From Aquibacillus albus (GTDB taxonomy: Bacteria > Bacillota > Bacilli > Bacillales > Amphibacillaceae), in the NCBI RefSeq assembly GCF_016908325.1, contig NZ_JAFBDR010000002.1:62001-126000 (forward strand): DNA of 64,000 nucleotides. The letters are read 5' to 3'. This document shows positions 25,605-34,878 of this stretch, piece by piece; the first letter of the stretch is position 1; the number at the start of each line of letters is the position of its first letter. The position numbers and the translations under genes were made by a program. A model generated the notes under the pieces. That model was not told the origin of the DNA, did not search any database, and saw only the letters and a program-made list of their open reading frames with translations.

Positions 25605-26435
25605 ATGTTTAAGAAACTAGGAATCGTTACAGCATTATCAACAGCCTTGTTATTTGGATCCGGTTTTTCATCAGCTAGTGATTCATTTCAACAAGTTCAA
25701 TCTCAGGGAAAAGTGTATAAAGTCTATTATTCTATTAATTGGAAATCACAATTTATATCTGAAGATAAGGTAAATGATCATCAAAGCAATTCTGTTAATA
25801 AGGTACAATTGAGCTGGGATGACGTGATTGAAAGATTTCAACAATTAAAGCAAAAAGATAATCCTGCTGAAAATGAAGCACCGATTGAAGAAGACGATCC
25901 TGTCAAAAATGAACCTGTTGAGGTAGAAATTCCCGATGACAATCAGGAACCAACTAATGATGCTGAACAACCAGCAGAAACACCAGTAATTGAGGACCCA
26001 ACGAACGAGGAAGTAGTAGAAGAGCAAGAACAAAAGAAGGACCAAGCACAAACAGAACTAAACCAATTTGAGCAACAAGTAGTTGATTTAACAAATGAAG
26101 AAAGAGCTGAACAGGGACTACCAACATTAAAGGTAGATACTGAATTAAGCAAGGTCGCTCGTGAAAAATCTAAAGATATGGCAGTTAATCGTTATTTTAG
26201 TCATAACAGCCCGACATATGGATCTCCATTTGACATGTTAAGTCAATTTGGTGTCGACTATCGTACAGCAGGTGAAAATATTGCGAGAGGTCAGCGTACA
26301 CCAGAGGAAGTTGTAAATGCATGGATGAACAGTCCTGGTCACCGTGCTAATATCCTAAATGCTAACTTTACCCATATTGGCGTAGGTTATGTAGAAGACG
26401 GAAATTATTGGACACAAATGTTTATTGGAAAATAA
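25605..26435 (+). CDS. Secreted CAP/SCP-domain protein (YkwD-like)
   Basis: The ATG at 25605 follows AAAGGAG and gives a clear signal peptide (about residues 1-27, MFKKLGIV... ending FSSAS). A Glu/Pro-rich linker follows (about 85-150). A C-terminal CAP domain (about 152-275) carries the family motifs VDLTNEERAEQGLPTL, FSHNSP, TAGENIARG, NAWMNSPGHRANILN and a terminal YWTQMFIG. CAP-domain proteins of this size are common in Bacillaceae, where YkwD-like members are secreted and sometimes spore-coat related; the biochemical role is not settled. It is a single-gene unit with its own terminator. Confidence 0.88.
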   Translation: MFKKLGIVTALSTALLFGSGFSSASDSFQQVQSQGKVYKVYYSINWKSQFISEDKVNDHQSNSVNKVQLSWDDVIERFQQLKQKDNPAENEAPIEEDDPVKNEPVEVEIPDDNQEPTNDAEQPAETPVIEDPTNEEVVEEQEQKKDQAQTELNQFEQQVVDLTNEERAEQGLPTLKVDTELSKVAREKSKDMAVNRYFSHNSPTYGSPFDMLSQFGVDYRTAGENIARGQRTPEEVVNAWMNSPGHRANILNANFTHIGVGYVEDGNYWTQMFIGK

Positions 26436-26458
26436 CAGATTATATAGAAAATAGATTA

Positions 26459-26490
26459 GGAGATTGGCTGTGCCAATCTCCCTTTTTTTG
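26459..26490 (+). terminator. Intrinsic terminator
   Basis: GGAGATTGGC / GCCAATCTCC stem followed by CTTTTTTTG. Confidence 0.9.
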
Positions 26491-26507
26491 TTAACCCAGT
26501 AACCCAG

Positions 26508-26552
26508 TGTCCTCAATACGCGGACAAATGTCCACAGGCGGGGTCAGACCCC
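26508..26552 (+). repeat. REP-like repeat, supplies stop codon of the HAD gene
   Basis: TGTCCTCAATACGC, GGACAAATGTCC, GGGGTCAGACCCC. On the minus strand it gives GGG GTC TGA, the end of the HAD gene. Confidence 0.9.
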
Positions 26553-27251
26553 TATGGCACGAAATTCATCTAGGAGCTCTTTGGCGTTATATACTATTTT
26601 GTCTGGTTTGAAAGGACTTTCAGGCATGTTTCTGTTGCGGTGGTTCATCCATATTGCATGCCAGCCTACTTGTTTGGCACCAACGATATCATTGTCGAAT
26701 GAATCTCCGATATAGACTGTTTTTTTCTTATTTAGTTGGAGCTTTTCTTCAATGATGTGAAACGCTTCTTGTTTTGGTTTCGCATGTCCAATGGCACCCG
26801 AAATAAACATATGTTCCTCAGGAATCCATCTTGCTAATCCTAATTGCTGTATTTTCATCGATTGGTGCTTTTCCTCACCGTTTGTCAAGACAGCGAGCTG
26901 CTTGTTTTCTTGATACAGTGCTTCTAATAACTCCTCTACTTCATCAAATAAAGTAATTTTCTTTTGTTCAGCTACATAAGCTTCTTGGAAATCCACTGCT
27001 TTTTGGTAATTAATCGGTATCCCAAATTCTTCACATGCAGCGGTGATCCGATGTACCTGCATGTCCAAAATGGAAATTTCACCGGCTTCACTTTTATCGA
27101 ACAACGCATCACTATGCTTTCGACTAGCTAAGTATAATTGATCCAATTCCTCATCTGAGAACGATTCCTGAAACATTTTCTTGAAAGTATTTTTAAAAGA
27201 TAACGCTTGATCATATAACGTATCATCCACATCAAAAATAATCGTATCCAT
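26544..27251 (-). CDS. HAD-superfamily hydrolase
   Basis: The ATG at 27251 follows GAGGGGGGATAAT; the longer frame contains this ribosome site. The 235-residue protein has all four HAD motifs: DVDDTLYD (I), LTNGE (II), KPKQEAF (III) and GDSFDNDI (IV), with a helical C1 cap. The family dephosphorylates small metabolites such as phosphoglycolate or sugar phosphates; YsaA/YfnB-type relatives fit by size. The last GV and TGA come from a dispersed repeat. Confidence 0.85.
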   Translation of the reverse strand: MDTIIFDVDDTLYDQALSFKNTFKKMFQESFSDEELDQLYLASRKHSDALFDKSEAGEISILDMQVHRITAACEEFGIPINYQKAVDFQEAYVAEQKKITLFDEVEELLEALYQENKQLAVLTNGEEKHQSMKIQQLGLARWIPEEHMFISGAIGHAKPKQEAFHIIEEKLQLNKKKTVYIGDSFDNDIVGAKQVGWHAIWMNHRNRNMPESPFKPDKIVYNAKELLDEFRAIGV

Positions 27252-27294
27252 TCTATTATCCCCCCTCATGTAATCATAACATAAAGGTAACTGT

Positions 27295-27340
27295 AAAAGG
27301 GGTCTGACCCTTACCCTAGCAGGTATGAGCCAGACCCCTT
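27295..27340. repeat. Inverted pair of REP cores (BIME-like)
   Basis: AAGGGGTCTG (27297-27306) and CAGACCCCTT (27331-27340) are perfect inverses 24 bp apart. The left one is a reverse-oriented repeat core, one of only two in the window. Confidence 0.75.
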
Positions 27341-27427
27341 CAGTAATAAAAACCTTCGTATAAATTTACATAATTTTCTTTTCAAACCAAAAAACTTGAT
27401 TCATAACACCAAGTCTCCCAACCCAAC

Positions 27428-27482
27428 TGTCCTCCCACCAAAGACAAAATGACCGATTTGTCCACAGGCGGGGTCAGACCCC
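27428..27482 (+). repeat. REP-like repeat, long-spacer subtype
   Basis: TGTCCTCCCACCA, AAGACAAAATGACCGATT, TGTCC, GGGGTCAGACCCC. It lies about 80 bp upstream of the GH18 start. Confidence 0.9.
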
Positions 27483-27564
27483 TCCCACGATTTACCACTG
27501 TTTGTTGGTTTGTTCTCATATTACAATAGAGTAGGTAGCTAGAATAATAGGGGGATTTTGTGCG

Positions 27565-28887
27565 ATGCGGCAACTAAGAGGGAGACACTACATCATAAAG
27601 TTGGTTAGCTTATCAGTTCTAACTCTTTTTTTATTAATTTATGTTTCTAGTTTTAGCTCAGTGGGAGAAGCGAAGTCATTCATGAAAGCTTCTACATTAC
27701 CATCGAAGGCTTTGACATATAAAGAAGATATTTCTGAGTATTTGGTTTATAACAAGTTTACCGGAAGGACTTCTAGCAGTGTACAAAACCAGTATAAGCG
27801 AATCGGCTACTATGCCGGCTGGTCAACGTATTCCGGCTATCAGGTCGAAGATATTGACGCTAGTAAACTAACACACATTAATTATGCCTTTGCAAATATC
27901 TCTGAAGATGGAAAAATAATTGTTGGAGATACTTGGGCCGATACAGAAAAAGAGTTCCCTGGTGATTCTGACAGACAAGCTTTTAAAGGGAATTTTCATC
28001 AATTAAATAAATTAAAAGAACAACATCCTCACTTGAAAACATTGATTTCTGTCGGTGGTTGGACATGGTCAGAAAATTTCTCGGATGTGGCTCTCACCGA
28101 AGAATCTAGAACAATTTTCGCTGAGAGTGTCGTAGATTTCTTGGTTACGTATGGCTTCGACGGCGTTGATCTCGATTGGGAATATCCAGTAGGAGGCGGA
28201 AAAGCAGACAACGTTAATCGCCCTGAAGATAAACAAAACTTTACGTTATTGTTGAAAAAGATACGGGAATTACTCGATGAACAAAGTGATAACGATGGAA
28301 AAGAGTATCTATTAACAATCGCAGTAGGAGCTAATGATTCCCATGCGAATAATATGGAATTGGACTTACTTCATCATTATGTTGATTACATTCAACTGAT
28401 GACCTATGATATTCACGGCGAATGGGATGAGATCTCTGGATTGAATGCACCATTATACCGGGATCTTGACAGTAAATATTATCGGGACTGGAGCGTTCAA
28501 GACGCTGTTAAGACTTATATCAGTGGCGGGGTTCCAGCTAAAAAATTGGTGATGGGACTTCCATTTTACGGCAGAGTTTTTAATCAAGTAAACAGTACTA
28601 ATAATGGCATGTACCAACCTTTTGATAATGGTGGGGCGGTGAGTTACAGTAGGATTGAATCCGACTACCTTAACAAAAATGGGTACGTTCGTTATTGGAT
28701 AGCTGATTCAAAAGTTCCTTACTTGTTTAATGGTTCCACTTTTATAAGCTATGATGACAAAGAATCGATTGGACATAAAACTTCTTACATTCAGTCGATG
28801 GGATTAGGTGGCGCTATGATGTGGGAGCTTAGCCAAGACCCAAATCAAGTACTGCTAACAAAAATATATAATGATTTAAAAAATTAA
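27565..28887 (+). CDS. Secreted glycoside hydrolase family 18 (chitinase-like)
   Basis: The ATG at 27565 lies after AGGGGGATTT. A basic N-terminus and hydrophobic stretch (about residues 11-33) form a signal peptide. The catalytic barrel begins near residue 78 (RIGYYAGWSTYSGYQVEDID). It carries SVGGWTWS (162-169) and the GH18 active-site motif FDGVDLDWE (198-206) with Glu206 as proton donor, then MTYDIHGEWD and a terminal GGAMMWELSQD. The close spacing of motifs fits chitinases of the ChiA/ChiD type. No chitin-binding module is present. It should hydrolyse chitin or related GlcNAc polymers outside the cell. Confidence 0.9.
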   Translation: MRQLRGRHYIIKLVSLSVLTLFLLIYVSSFSSVGEAKSFMKASTLPSKALTYKEDISEYLVYNKFTGRTSSSVQNQYKRIGYYAGWSTYSGYQVEDIDASKLTHINYAFANISEDGKIIVGDTWADTEKEFPGDSDRQAFKGNFHQLNKLKEQHPHLKTLISVGGWTWSENFSDVALTEESRTIFAESVVDFLVTYGFDGVDLDWEYPVGGGKADNVNRPEDKQNFTLLLKKIRELLDEQSDNDGKEYLLTIAVGANDSHANNMELDLLHHYVDYIQLMTYDIHGEWDEISGLNAPLYRDLDSKYYRDWSVQDAVKTYISGGVPAKKLVMGLPFYGRVFNQVNSTNNGMYQPFDNGGAVSYSRIESDYLNKNGYVRYWIADSKVPYLFNGSTFISYDDKESIGHKTSYIQSMGLGGAMMWELSQDPNQVLLTKIYNDLKN

Positions 28888-28900
28888 ATCACCAACCATA

Positions 28901-28940
28901 AAGGGCTGTCCCAAAAGCTACGTAATTGGGACAGCCTTTC
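28901..28940 (+). terminator. Intrinsic terminator of the GH18 gene
   Basis: AAGGGCTGTCCCAA / TTGGGACAGCCTTT stem followed by CTTTG. Confidence 0.75.
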
Positions 28941-28968
28941 TTTGCTTTCCTATCATCCACTCACCGAT

Positions 28969-29040
28969 AGGGGTCTGACCCCCACCGATAACTGTCCTCC
29001 CACTGCGGACAACTGTCCACGAAGGGGGTCAGACCCCTTT
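28969..29040 (+). repeat. REP-like repeat with an extra inverted core at its left
   Basis: A reverse-oriented core AGGGGTCTGACCCC (28969-28982) is followed by a complete forward copy (28993-29040, TGTCCTCCCACTGC to GGGGGTCAGACCCCTTT) and a stray GACCCCTTT duplicate. It ends 14 bp before the stop of the MFS gene. Confidence 0.9.
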
Positions 29041-29053
29041 CTAAGACCCCTTT

Positions 29054-30205
29054 CTAGAAATTTGGGATTTTGGCTTTGGTGCCGCCTATGAGGATGATGA
29101 TTCCGACGATCCAGAAGATTCCTGGTAGGCTGATGAGTTGTGCGATGCCACCAAATAGGACTGGAGCTGACATTTGGGTGAGCCTGTTGGCAGTGAGTCG
29201 TAAGCCGAGGCCTTCTCCGACGCGGTCCTTCGGTAGTGAGTAGGCTGTGGTTGATATCGATAATGGTTGCCCGAGACCTAGACCAAGCCCTAATAGGAAC
29301 GACACAATCCCTAGCATCACACCACTCTCGAAGAACGGGATAAGGAAGAAAAAGAATCCTGATCCGATAATTGAGCCGATTACGACACTGCTTCGCGTAA
29401 ATTTATTTAGCAAATATGGAATCAGCCAACGAATCAATATTCCACCAGCCGCATTAATAGAAACAATCAACCCTATCATTGAATTGGATAGACCGAATTC
29501 TAACGCCAATAATGGAAAATAGGCCGTGTAGATATCTTTTCCGAGTAATATGAGAATGCTAACCAAAAAAGCGATTCGGATATTGCGAAATTTTAATAAA
29601 TGAAAGGATTTAAATATATTATTTTGCTTTTCATCCTCATTCAATCGATGGTGTGTTGAGTCAATAAACAGCGCGAGAATCGATGATAATACCGCGATAC
29701 CACCTAACAGTCCAAATGCTACCGGATACTGCCACATCTCAGAAAAAAGTCCACCGAGCATTGGGCCAACAAAGGTTCCCAATGCAACACCGATGCTAAA
29801 TATCATAATACTATCATCTTTTTTTGAATCTACCGTCCTATTACTTACAAATGTTTGAGCTGATACCGCGTAAACCGTTTGACAAATACCAGCAACAATT
29901 TGGGATATGTATATACCTGTTAATGTTGGTATAAATAGAGGAATGCCCAGCGCCAGCGAACCGATAATCGTACTGCCAATGATTGGTTTCTTATGGCCAA
30001 TTCGATCGACCACCTGCCCAATTTTTATCGCAAAGAAAAATGGCAGCAACGGAAATAGTGCGACAATCAAACCTATTTCAACGGTACTCGCCTCAAGCTC
30101 ACTAGACAGGAGCGGAATCAATGGACGTGTTCCCATTACCCCGGTGAAATAGATTAGTGTAATAATTAACATCGCATATTTTTTAAAATAGGTTGAAGCT
30201 ACCAA
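29054..30205 (-). CDS. Major facilitator superfamily transporter
   Basis: The frame starts with TTG at 30205 after AGAAGGTG. The 383-residue protein has 12 hydrophobic helices with the MFS loop 2-3 motif GQVVDRIGHKKP and a central cytoplasmic loop around FIDSTHHRLNEDEKQ. It is a drug/metabolite efflux or sugar-type MFS protein; the substrate is not readable. It follows the chrA-like gene by 14 bp on the same strand and is probably co-transcribed with it. Confidence 0.85.
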   Translation of the reverse strand: MVASTYFKKYAMLIITLIYFTGVMGTRPLIPLLSSELEASTVEIGLIVALFPLLPFFFAIKIGQVVDRIGHKKPIIGSTIIGSLALGIPLFIPTLTGIYISQIVAGICQTVYAVSAQTFVSNRTVDSKKDDSIMIFSIGVALGTFVGPMLGGLFSEMWQYPVAFGLLGGIAVLSSILALFIDSTHHRLNEDEKQNNIFKSFHLLKFRNIRIAFLVSILILLGKDIYTAYFPLLALEFGLSNSMIGLIVSINAAGGILIRWLIPYLLNKFTRSSVVIGSIIGSGFFFFLIPFFESGVMLGIVSFLLGLGLGLGQPLSISTTAYSLPKDRVGEGLGLRLTANRLTQMSAPVLFGGIAQLISLPGIFWIVGIIILIGGTKAKIPNF

Positions 30206-30219
30206 TGTGAGTCACCTTC

Positions 30220-30771
30220 TCATTGCATCAAATAACCACCGACATAACCACTCATTGCTCCGTATGATAACACACAAATAATCACAAGGACAGGACTAAC
30301 CTTTTTATATTCTAAGAAAAATACACTGATAGCAATTAAAACAACCGTTTGAATAATACCAGCAGTTTCCCATGATCTCGTAAAAAAGCTAAACGCCAAG
30401 ATAGCTAGCAGCATCCCGATGGCCGGGCGAATAAGGCTGGTCATTTTCTTAATTTTTGGTGATTCCTTGAATTTCATTAATAGTCCCATTAACAAAATCA
30501 TTGCCAGCAAGGAAGGAACAACGGTAGCTACAATTCCTAACACAGCTCCTAGCATGCCTCCAACCTCATATCCAATATAGCCGGCCATTTTTGTTGCGAT
30601 TGGTCCTGGTAGGGTATTCGCAAGGGCTAGTATTTCCGCAAATCGATCGACTGTAATCCACCCATATCGCTCCACTACCTCGTGTTCGATTAAAGGAATC
30701 GTAGCAGGTCCTCCACCATATCCAACGATTCCAGGAATTAAAAATGCTAAAAATAAATCAAGATAAAGCAT
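30220..30771 (-). CDS. Chromate transporter family protein, second short ChrA (YwrB/YwrA-like)
   Basis: The ATG at 30771 follows GAGAAGGAGAAG; a longer frame reads back into the dispersed repeat and is not real. The 183-residue single-domain CHR protein has the family motifs GIVGYGGGPATIPLIEHEVV and NTLPGPIATKMAGYIGYEVGG, and about five or six helices. Short CHR proteins work in pairs. The partner is the adjacent upstream gene at 30911, separated by a dispersed repeat. Confidence 0.85.
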   Translation of the reverse strand: MLYLDLFLAFLIPGIVGYGGGPATIPLIEHEVVERYGWITVDRFAEILALANTLPGPIATKMAGYIGYEVGGMLGAVLGIVATVVPSLLAMILLMGLLMKFKESPKIKKMTSLIRPAIGMLLAILAFSFFTRSWETAGIIQTVVLIAISVFFLEYKKVSPVLVIICVLSYGAMSGYVGGYLMQ

Positions 30772-30853
30772 TGGACTTCTCCTTCTCTGTTCATTTTTCA
30801 CATCGTGACCAATTATAACCATGAATCCCAGCACTAATTTAATTTTCCCGCAC

Positions 30854-30902
30854 TGTCCACGTGTGGAGGACAAATGTCCACAGAGGGGGTCAGACCCCTT
30901 TA
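30854..30902 (+). repeat. REP-like repeat between the paired chrA genes
   Basis: TGTCCACGTGTGG, AGGACAAATGTCC, GGGGGTCAGACCCCTTT. It separates two genes that in most genomes are nearly contiguous. Confidence 0.9.
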
Positions 30903-30910
30903 GCCGACCC

Positions 30911-31483
30911 CTAGCTAACTCCGGTTTGTTTTTCTGGTTTTTGTTCTCTTTTTGTCTTTTTAACTAAACTGTAAATTAGTAATACAGCAATTAGTATGGC
31001 TGGGTGAATGTTTAATAGTACAAAGCATATAAAGCTAATTCCACCAAGAAGGAGCAATCCTTTTTTGCCGAGCTTGTCGTGCGATTGTTTGAAAAATTTA
31101 TAAGCAAGGGATCCGAGCATAACGGTGACCACCGGAATAATCGAATGGGTAATGCCTTGCACGATTGCTGATTCCCTGTATTTAATCAAAAAACCAATAA
31201 ACAAAATCATTAAGATAACAGTGGGTAAAATGGTAGCCAACACAGCGTTGATTGCACCAGTAACGCCTCCAACACGGTAGCCAATATACCCAGCCATTTT
31301 TGTTGCAATCGGTCCAGGTAATGTATTTCCAATCGCTAGAATATCACTGAATTCTTCATCCGATAACCACTTAAATCTATCGACAACTTCTTTATGGACA
31401 AGCGGAATGGAAGACGGTCCTCCTCCATAGCCAAGCATCCCTGATCGAAAAAAACCGATAAATATATTTTTTTGTACCGAAAT
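30911..31483 (-). CDS. Chromate transporter family protein, first short ChrA
   Basis: Homology to the partner continues upstream of the first ATG (31438) through NIFIGFFRSGMLGYGGG, so the ATG would cut the first helix and has no ribosome site. The only well-spaced start after the AGGGGTG site (31491-31497) is an ATT codon at 31483, which I use provisionally, giving 190 residues. The CHR motifs GYGGGPSSIPLVHKEVV and NTLPGPIATKMAGYIGYRVGG are intact. It should form a pair with the gene at 30220. Together with the gamma-glutamyltransferase gene the order recalls B. subtilis ywrD-ywrB-ywrA. Confidence 0.75.
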   Translation of the reverse strand: MSVQKNIFIGFFRSGMLGYGGGPSSIPLVHKEVVDRFKWLSDEEFSDILAIGNTLPGPIATKMAGYIGYRVGGVTGAINAVLATILPTVILMILFIGFLIKYRESAIVQGITHSIIPVVTVMLGSLAYKFFKQSHDKLGKKGLLLLGGISFICFVLLNIHPAILIAVLLIYSLVKKTKREQKPEKQTGVS

Positions 31484-31653
31484 AATAAAACACCCCTAAC
31501 CTATTAAGCGAAGCCTGTAACCTATTTCAGAGACTCTACCTCTAATCCGCCGATAGTAGAAAAAAATCTCCTCGTTCTCACTGAGCAATGAGTAAGTAAA
31601 AGCACTTGGAAGCTTGCTGTTACCTCCCTGCCCAGTCCCCGCTCATCTCAAAA

Positions 31654-33267
31654 CTACCAGCCTGCGACCTGGCCATCTGTCCGTGGTTCTGTTCCACCTG
31701 ATAGGACACCTGTTTGTTCATCTCTCCAAATAATCTGACCCCGACCGAAGTCTACCTCATCAATGGACTTTACGATGTGATGGCCCTTTCTTGATAACGC
31801 TTGTGTAATGTGGTCTGGGAAATTCGGCTCGACTTTGATTGTCTTGCCACCCGTCCATAACCATCTTGGTGCACTTAACGCTTGTTGAGGATTCAAACGG
31901 AAATCAATCGTATTCATCATAACCTGCAAATGACCTTGAGGCTGCATAAAGCCACCCATGACGCCAAATGGTCCGACTGCTTTTCCATTCTTCGTTAAAA
32001 ATCCCGGAATAATCGTATGGTAGCTTTTCTTACCTGGGCGAAGACAATTAACATGATCTTCATCTAGTTTAAAATCTTTTCCTCGGTTATGAAGTGCAAT
32101 TCCAGTGCCCGGGACAACAATCCCTGAGCCAAATCCTTTGTAATTGCTCTGGATAAAGGAAACCATGTTACCTTCTTCGTCTGCAGTCGATAAATAGACC
32201 GTACCACCTTTTTGCGGCGTCCCTGGTTTTGGCGTGCTCGCTTCATCTCCAATTTCACTTCGACGTTGCGCTGCATACGCTTCAGACAACAACGTGTCAA
32301 CAGTGACATCCATATCTTCCGGATCAGAAACAAACGCAAATCCATCTGAGAAAGCTAGTTTCATGGCTTCGATTTGCTTATGAACCGTATCGACATCGTC
32401 CTTTGCTGCAAACGAAAACTCTTTCAACATATTTAATGCCATCAATGTATTGATCCCTTGTCCGTTTGGCGGAATTTCCCATACATCGTAGCCACGGTAA
32501 TTGACACGGATTGGATCAACCCATTCGACTTCGAATTTTTCCAGATCACTTTTACGCAAGAAACCTCCATGCTCCTTCGCAAATCCTTCTATTTTATCTG
32601 CTAACTCACCTTTATAAAAAGCATCCGCCTTTGATTCAGCAATTAATCGCAATGTGTTTGCGTGATCACTTGATTGCCAAACTTCTCCAGGTTGCGGAGC
32701 ACGACCAGCAGCTGCAAACGTATCGAACCAAGGTTGAAATTCCTCTCCTTTTAATTTCTCAGAAAATTGATCGAAGGAACGCTTCCAATATTTACTCAAA
32801 ATTGGAGAAACCGCATATCCCTCTTCAACATACTTAATCGCTGATTCAAATAAATCTTCAAATGGCAGCTTACCAAAACGCTCGGATAAAGCTACCCATG
32901 CCTTTGGGGCACCCGGAACAGTGACAGGTAACCAGCCATAGTCCGGTATGTCAGAAACACCTTGATCCTTCACCGCTTCTATCGAGATACCTTCAGGGGA
33001 AGGACCACTTGCATTTAGTCCATGCAATTTATCTTTTACCCACACAAGGGCAAATGCATCGCCACCGATTCCATTCGAAGTAGGCTCTAAGACCGTTAAA
33101 CTAATCGCAGTAGCAATCGCTGCATCAATGGCATTGCCACCTTTTTTCAAAATTTCAAGCCCAGCCTGTGCTGCTAATGGCTGGGATGTTGCTACCATCC
33201 CTTTTCTCGCATACTTTGTCAGCTGTTGCGCTGGATACGGATTATAAAGTGGATCAAATTCTACCAT
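31654..33267 (-). CDS. Gamma-glutamyltransferase family protein (YwrD-like)
   Basis: The ATG at 33267 follows AAAGGGAG. The 537-residue protein shows the Ntn-hydrolase gamma-glutamyltranspeptidase layout. The N-terminal region has GGNAIDAAIA and SNGIGGDAF, and the autoprocessing/catalytic Thr lies in PQKGGTVYLSTADEEGNMVS near residue 354. Substrate-loop segments follow (NRGKDF, PGKKSYHTIIPG, GVMGGFMQPQGH). It has no signal peptide, unlike secreted Ggt, and so resembles YwrD. It lies next to a tripartite transporter on the same strand and may process a gamma-glutamyl compound or peptide inside the cell. Confidence 0.88.
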   Translation of the reverse strand: MVEFDPLYNPYPAQQLTKYARKGMVATSQPLAAQAGLEILKKGGNAIDAAIATAISLTVLEPTSNGIGGDAFALVWVKDKLHGLNASGPSPEGISIEAVKDQGVSDIPDYGWLPVTVPGAPKAWVALSERFGKLPFEDLFESAIKYVEEGYAVSPILSKYWKRSFDQFSEKLKGEEFQPWFDTFAAAGRAPQPGEVWQSSDHANTLRLIAESKADAFYKGELADKIEGFAKEHGGFLRKSDLEKFEVEWVDPIRVNYRGYDVWEIPPNGQGINTLMALNMLKEFSFAAKDDVDTVHKQIEAMKLAFSDGFAFVSDPEDMDVTVDTLLSEAYAAQRRSEIGDEASTPKPGTPQKGGTVYLSTADEEGNMVSFIQSNYKGFGSGIVVPGTGIALHNRGKDFKLDEDHVNCLRPGKKSYHTIIPGFLTKNGKAVGPFGVMGGFMQPQGHLQVMMNTIDFRLNPQQALSAPRWLWTGGKTIKVEPNFPDHITQALSRKGHHIVKSIDEVDFGRGQIIWRDEQTGVLSGGTEPRTDGQVAGW

Positions 33268-33294
33268 TTTTTTAACTCCCTTTCTTAATCAAAA

Positions 33295-34854
33295 CTACGC
33301 TCGCTTTGCGAAATCATCGTCGTTCATTTCATCTGCTTCGCTTTGCTCCAATTCTTTTCTTTTTTTAGCCATGCGATAATTTTGCCAAGTCGAGAAAATA
33401 ATCGATAGTACTGTTAAAATAATCATCGTTAATGAAATGGGACGAGTGAAAAATGTTGTCCATGTCGTCTCTAATTCTAGTGCCCGAAATAGATTTACTT
33501 CCAATTGACCACCAAGTACAACACCAAGAATCATCGGAGTTAACGGTACTCCTGCTTTTGAAAATAAATACCCAATCACACCGAATAAAAATAATGTCCA
33601 AACATCGAACATGCTGTTACTTAATGCATAAGAACCAACGCCTGCCAGCATTAATACAATGGGAACTAAAATAGCCGGCGGAATTTGTGCAATTTTTGTA
33701 AACACACGAATTAAGAAAAACATAACCCCAACTAACACGATGGCAGCCACAAACAAACTAGCATAAATACTGCCAACTAATATTGGCTGATCTCTAAATA
33801 GTAACGGCCCAGGGGTGATTCCGTGCAAAATGAGAACCCCAATCATAATCGCCATTGTCATGTTACCTGGTATCCCTAATGTTAATGTCGGGATAAACGC
33901 CCCACCAATTACTGAGTTGTTGGAGGACTCCGCCGCTACAATCCCAGCTGGGTTCCCTTTCCCAAACGCTTCAGGATTTTTTGAGAATTTTTTTGCTTGG
34001 TCATAACTTACAAAGTTAGCAGCAGACCCGCCGACAGCCGGAATCGCACCAATTGTACTTCCTAATGCGGAGGAACGAAGCAAATTAAACTTTTGTTTCC
34101 ATATATCCTTCAAAATTTGGCGATAAGGAATTTTTACATTCGTATTAATATCTTTAAATTTTTTCCCTTGCTCCGTATTCTGTTTGATCTTTTCTACGTT
34201 TTCCATCAACTGAGAAAAAGCAAAGCTACCAATTAATACTGGCAAGATTTGAAGTCCGTTGCTTAAAAAATCATAGCCAAAATTAAAACGCATTTGACCA
34301 CCAGCACTTAATCCTGTTGTCGCAATCAGCAACCCTATCCCTGCTGCAATTAACCCTTTGAGCATCGCACCGTCCGACAAACTTCCAACAAGCGTTAATG
34401 CAAAGATGATCAGTGTCGCGATTTCCCATGGTCCAAAATTAAGGCTGAATTTTGCCACTAGCGGTCCAAACGAGGTTAATACTAAAATACTAAAAATCGT
34501 TCCAAAGAAAGAGGATAGAATTCCGACACCAAGCGCTCGACCCGGCTCCCCTCTTTGCGCTAACGGGAACCCGTCATATACCGTAGTAATGGAAGACGGT
34601 GTTCCTGGAATCCCTAGCATAATCCCAGAAATTAATCCTCCGGTATAGCCACCAACCATAATTGCGACCATTAAAGCAAGTCCTTGAATAGGCTCCATCG
34701 CAAATGTAAACGGAAAGGCCAAGACAATTCCCATCGTTACCGTAAAGCCAGGAATACTCCCTGCAATAATTCCACAAATGACTCCAATGATAATTAATAA
34801 GATCGTTTGAATCGTTAATACTTCTCCTAACGCTAATAAAAAGAAATTATCCAC
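33295..34854 (-). CDS. Tripartite tricarboxylate transporter, large membrane subunit (TctA)
   Basis: Starts with GTG at 34854 after AGGGAGGGAG. The 519-residue protein has 10-12 helices and the TctA family signatures GSIPGFTVTMGIVLAFPFTF and the repeated GIPGTPSSITTVYDGFPLAQRGEPGRALG, plus PAVGGSAANFVSYDQAK. It forms the channel of a secondary, binding-protein-dependent importer with TctB and TctC encoded just upstream. TTT systems take up carboxylates; the specific one here is unknown. Confidence 0.9.
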   Translation of the reverse strand: MDNFFLLALGEVLTIQTILLIIIGVICGIIAGSIPGFTVTMGIVLAFPFTFAMEPIQGLALMVAIMVGGYTGGLISGIMLGIPGTPSSITTVYDGFPLAQRGEPGRALGVGILSSFFGTIFSILVLTSFGPLVAKFSLNFGPWEIATLIIFALTLVGSLSDGAMLKGLIAAGIGLLIATTGLSAGGQMRFNFGYDFLSNGLQILPVLIGSFAFSQLMENVEKIKQNTEQGKKFKDINTNVKIPYRQILKDIWKQKFNLLRSSALGSTIGAIPAVGGSAANFVSYDQAKKFSKNPEAFGKGNPAGIVAAESSNNSVIGGAFIPTLTLGIPGNMTMAIMIGVLILHGITPGPLLFRDQPILVGSIYASLFVAAIVLVGVMFFLIRVFTKIAQIPPAILVPIVLMLAGVGSYALSNSMFDVWTLFLFGVIGYLFSKAGVPLTPMILGVVLGGQLEVNLFRALELETTWTTFFTRPISLTMIILTVLSIIFSTWQNYRMAKKRKELEQSEADEMNDDDFAKRA

Positions 34855-34878
34855 TTTTTTCTCCCTCCCTACTATTAG

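Larger units (their letters stand above)
27252..27564. other. Divergent intergenic region with inverted repeat cores
   Basis: It contains an inverted pair of repeat cores (27295-27340), a complete repeat (27428-27482) and the leader of the GH18 gene. Nothing coding. Confidence 0.5.
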
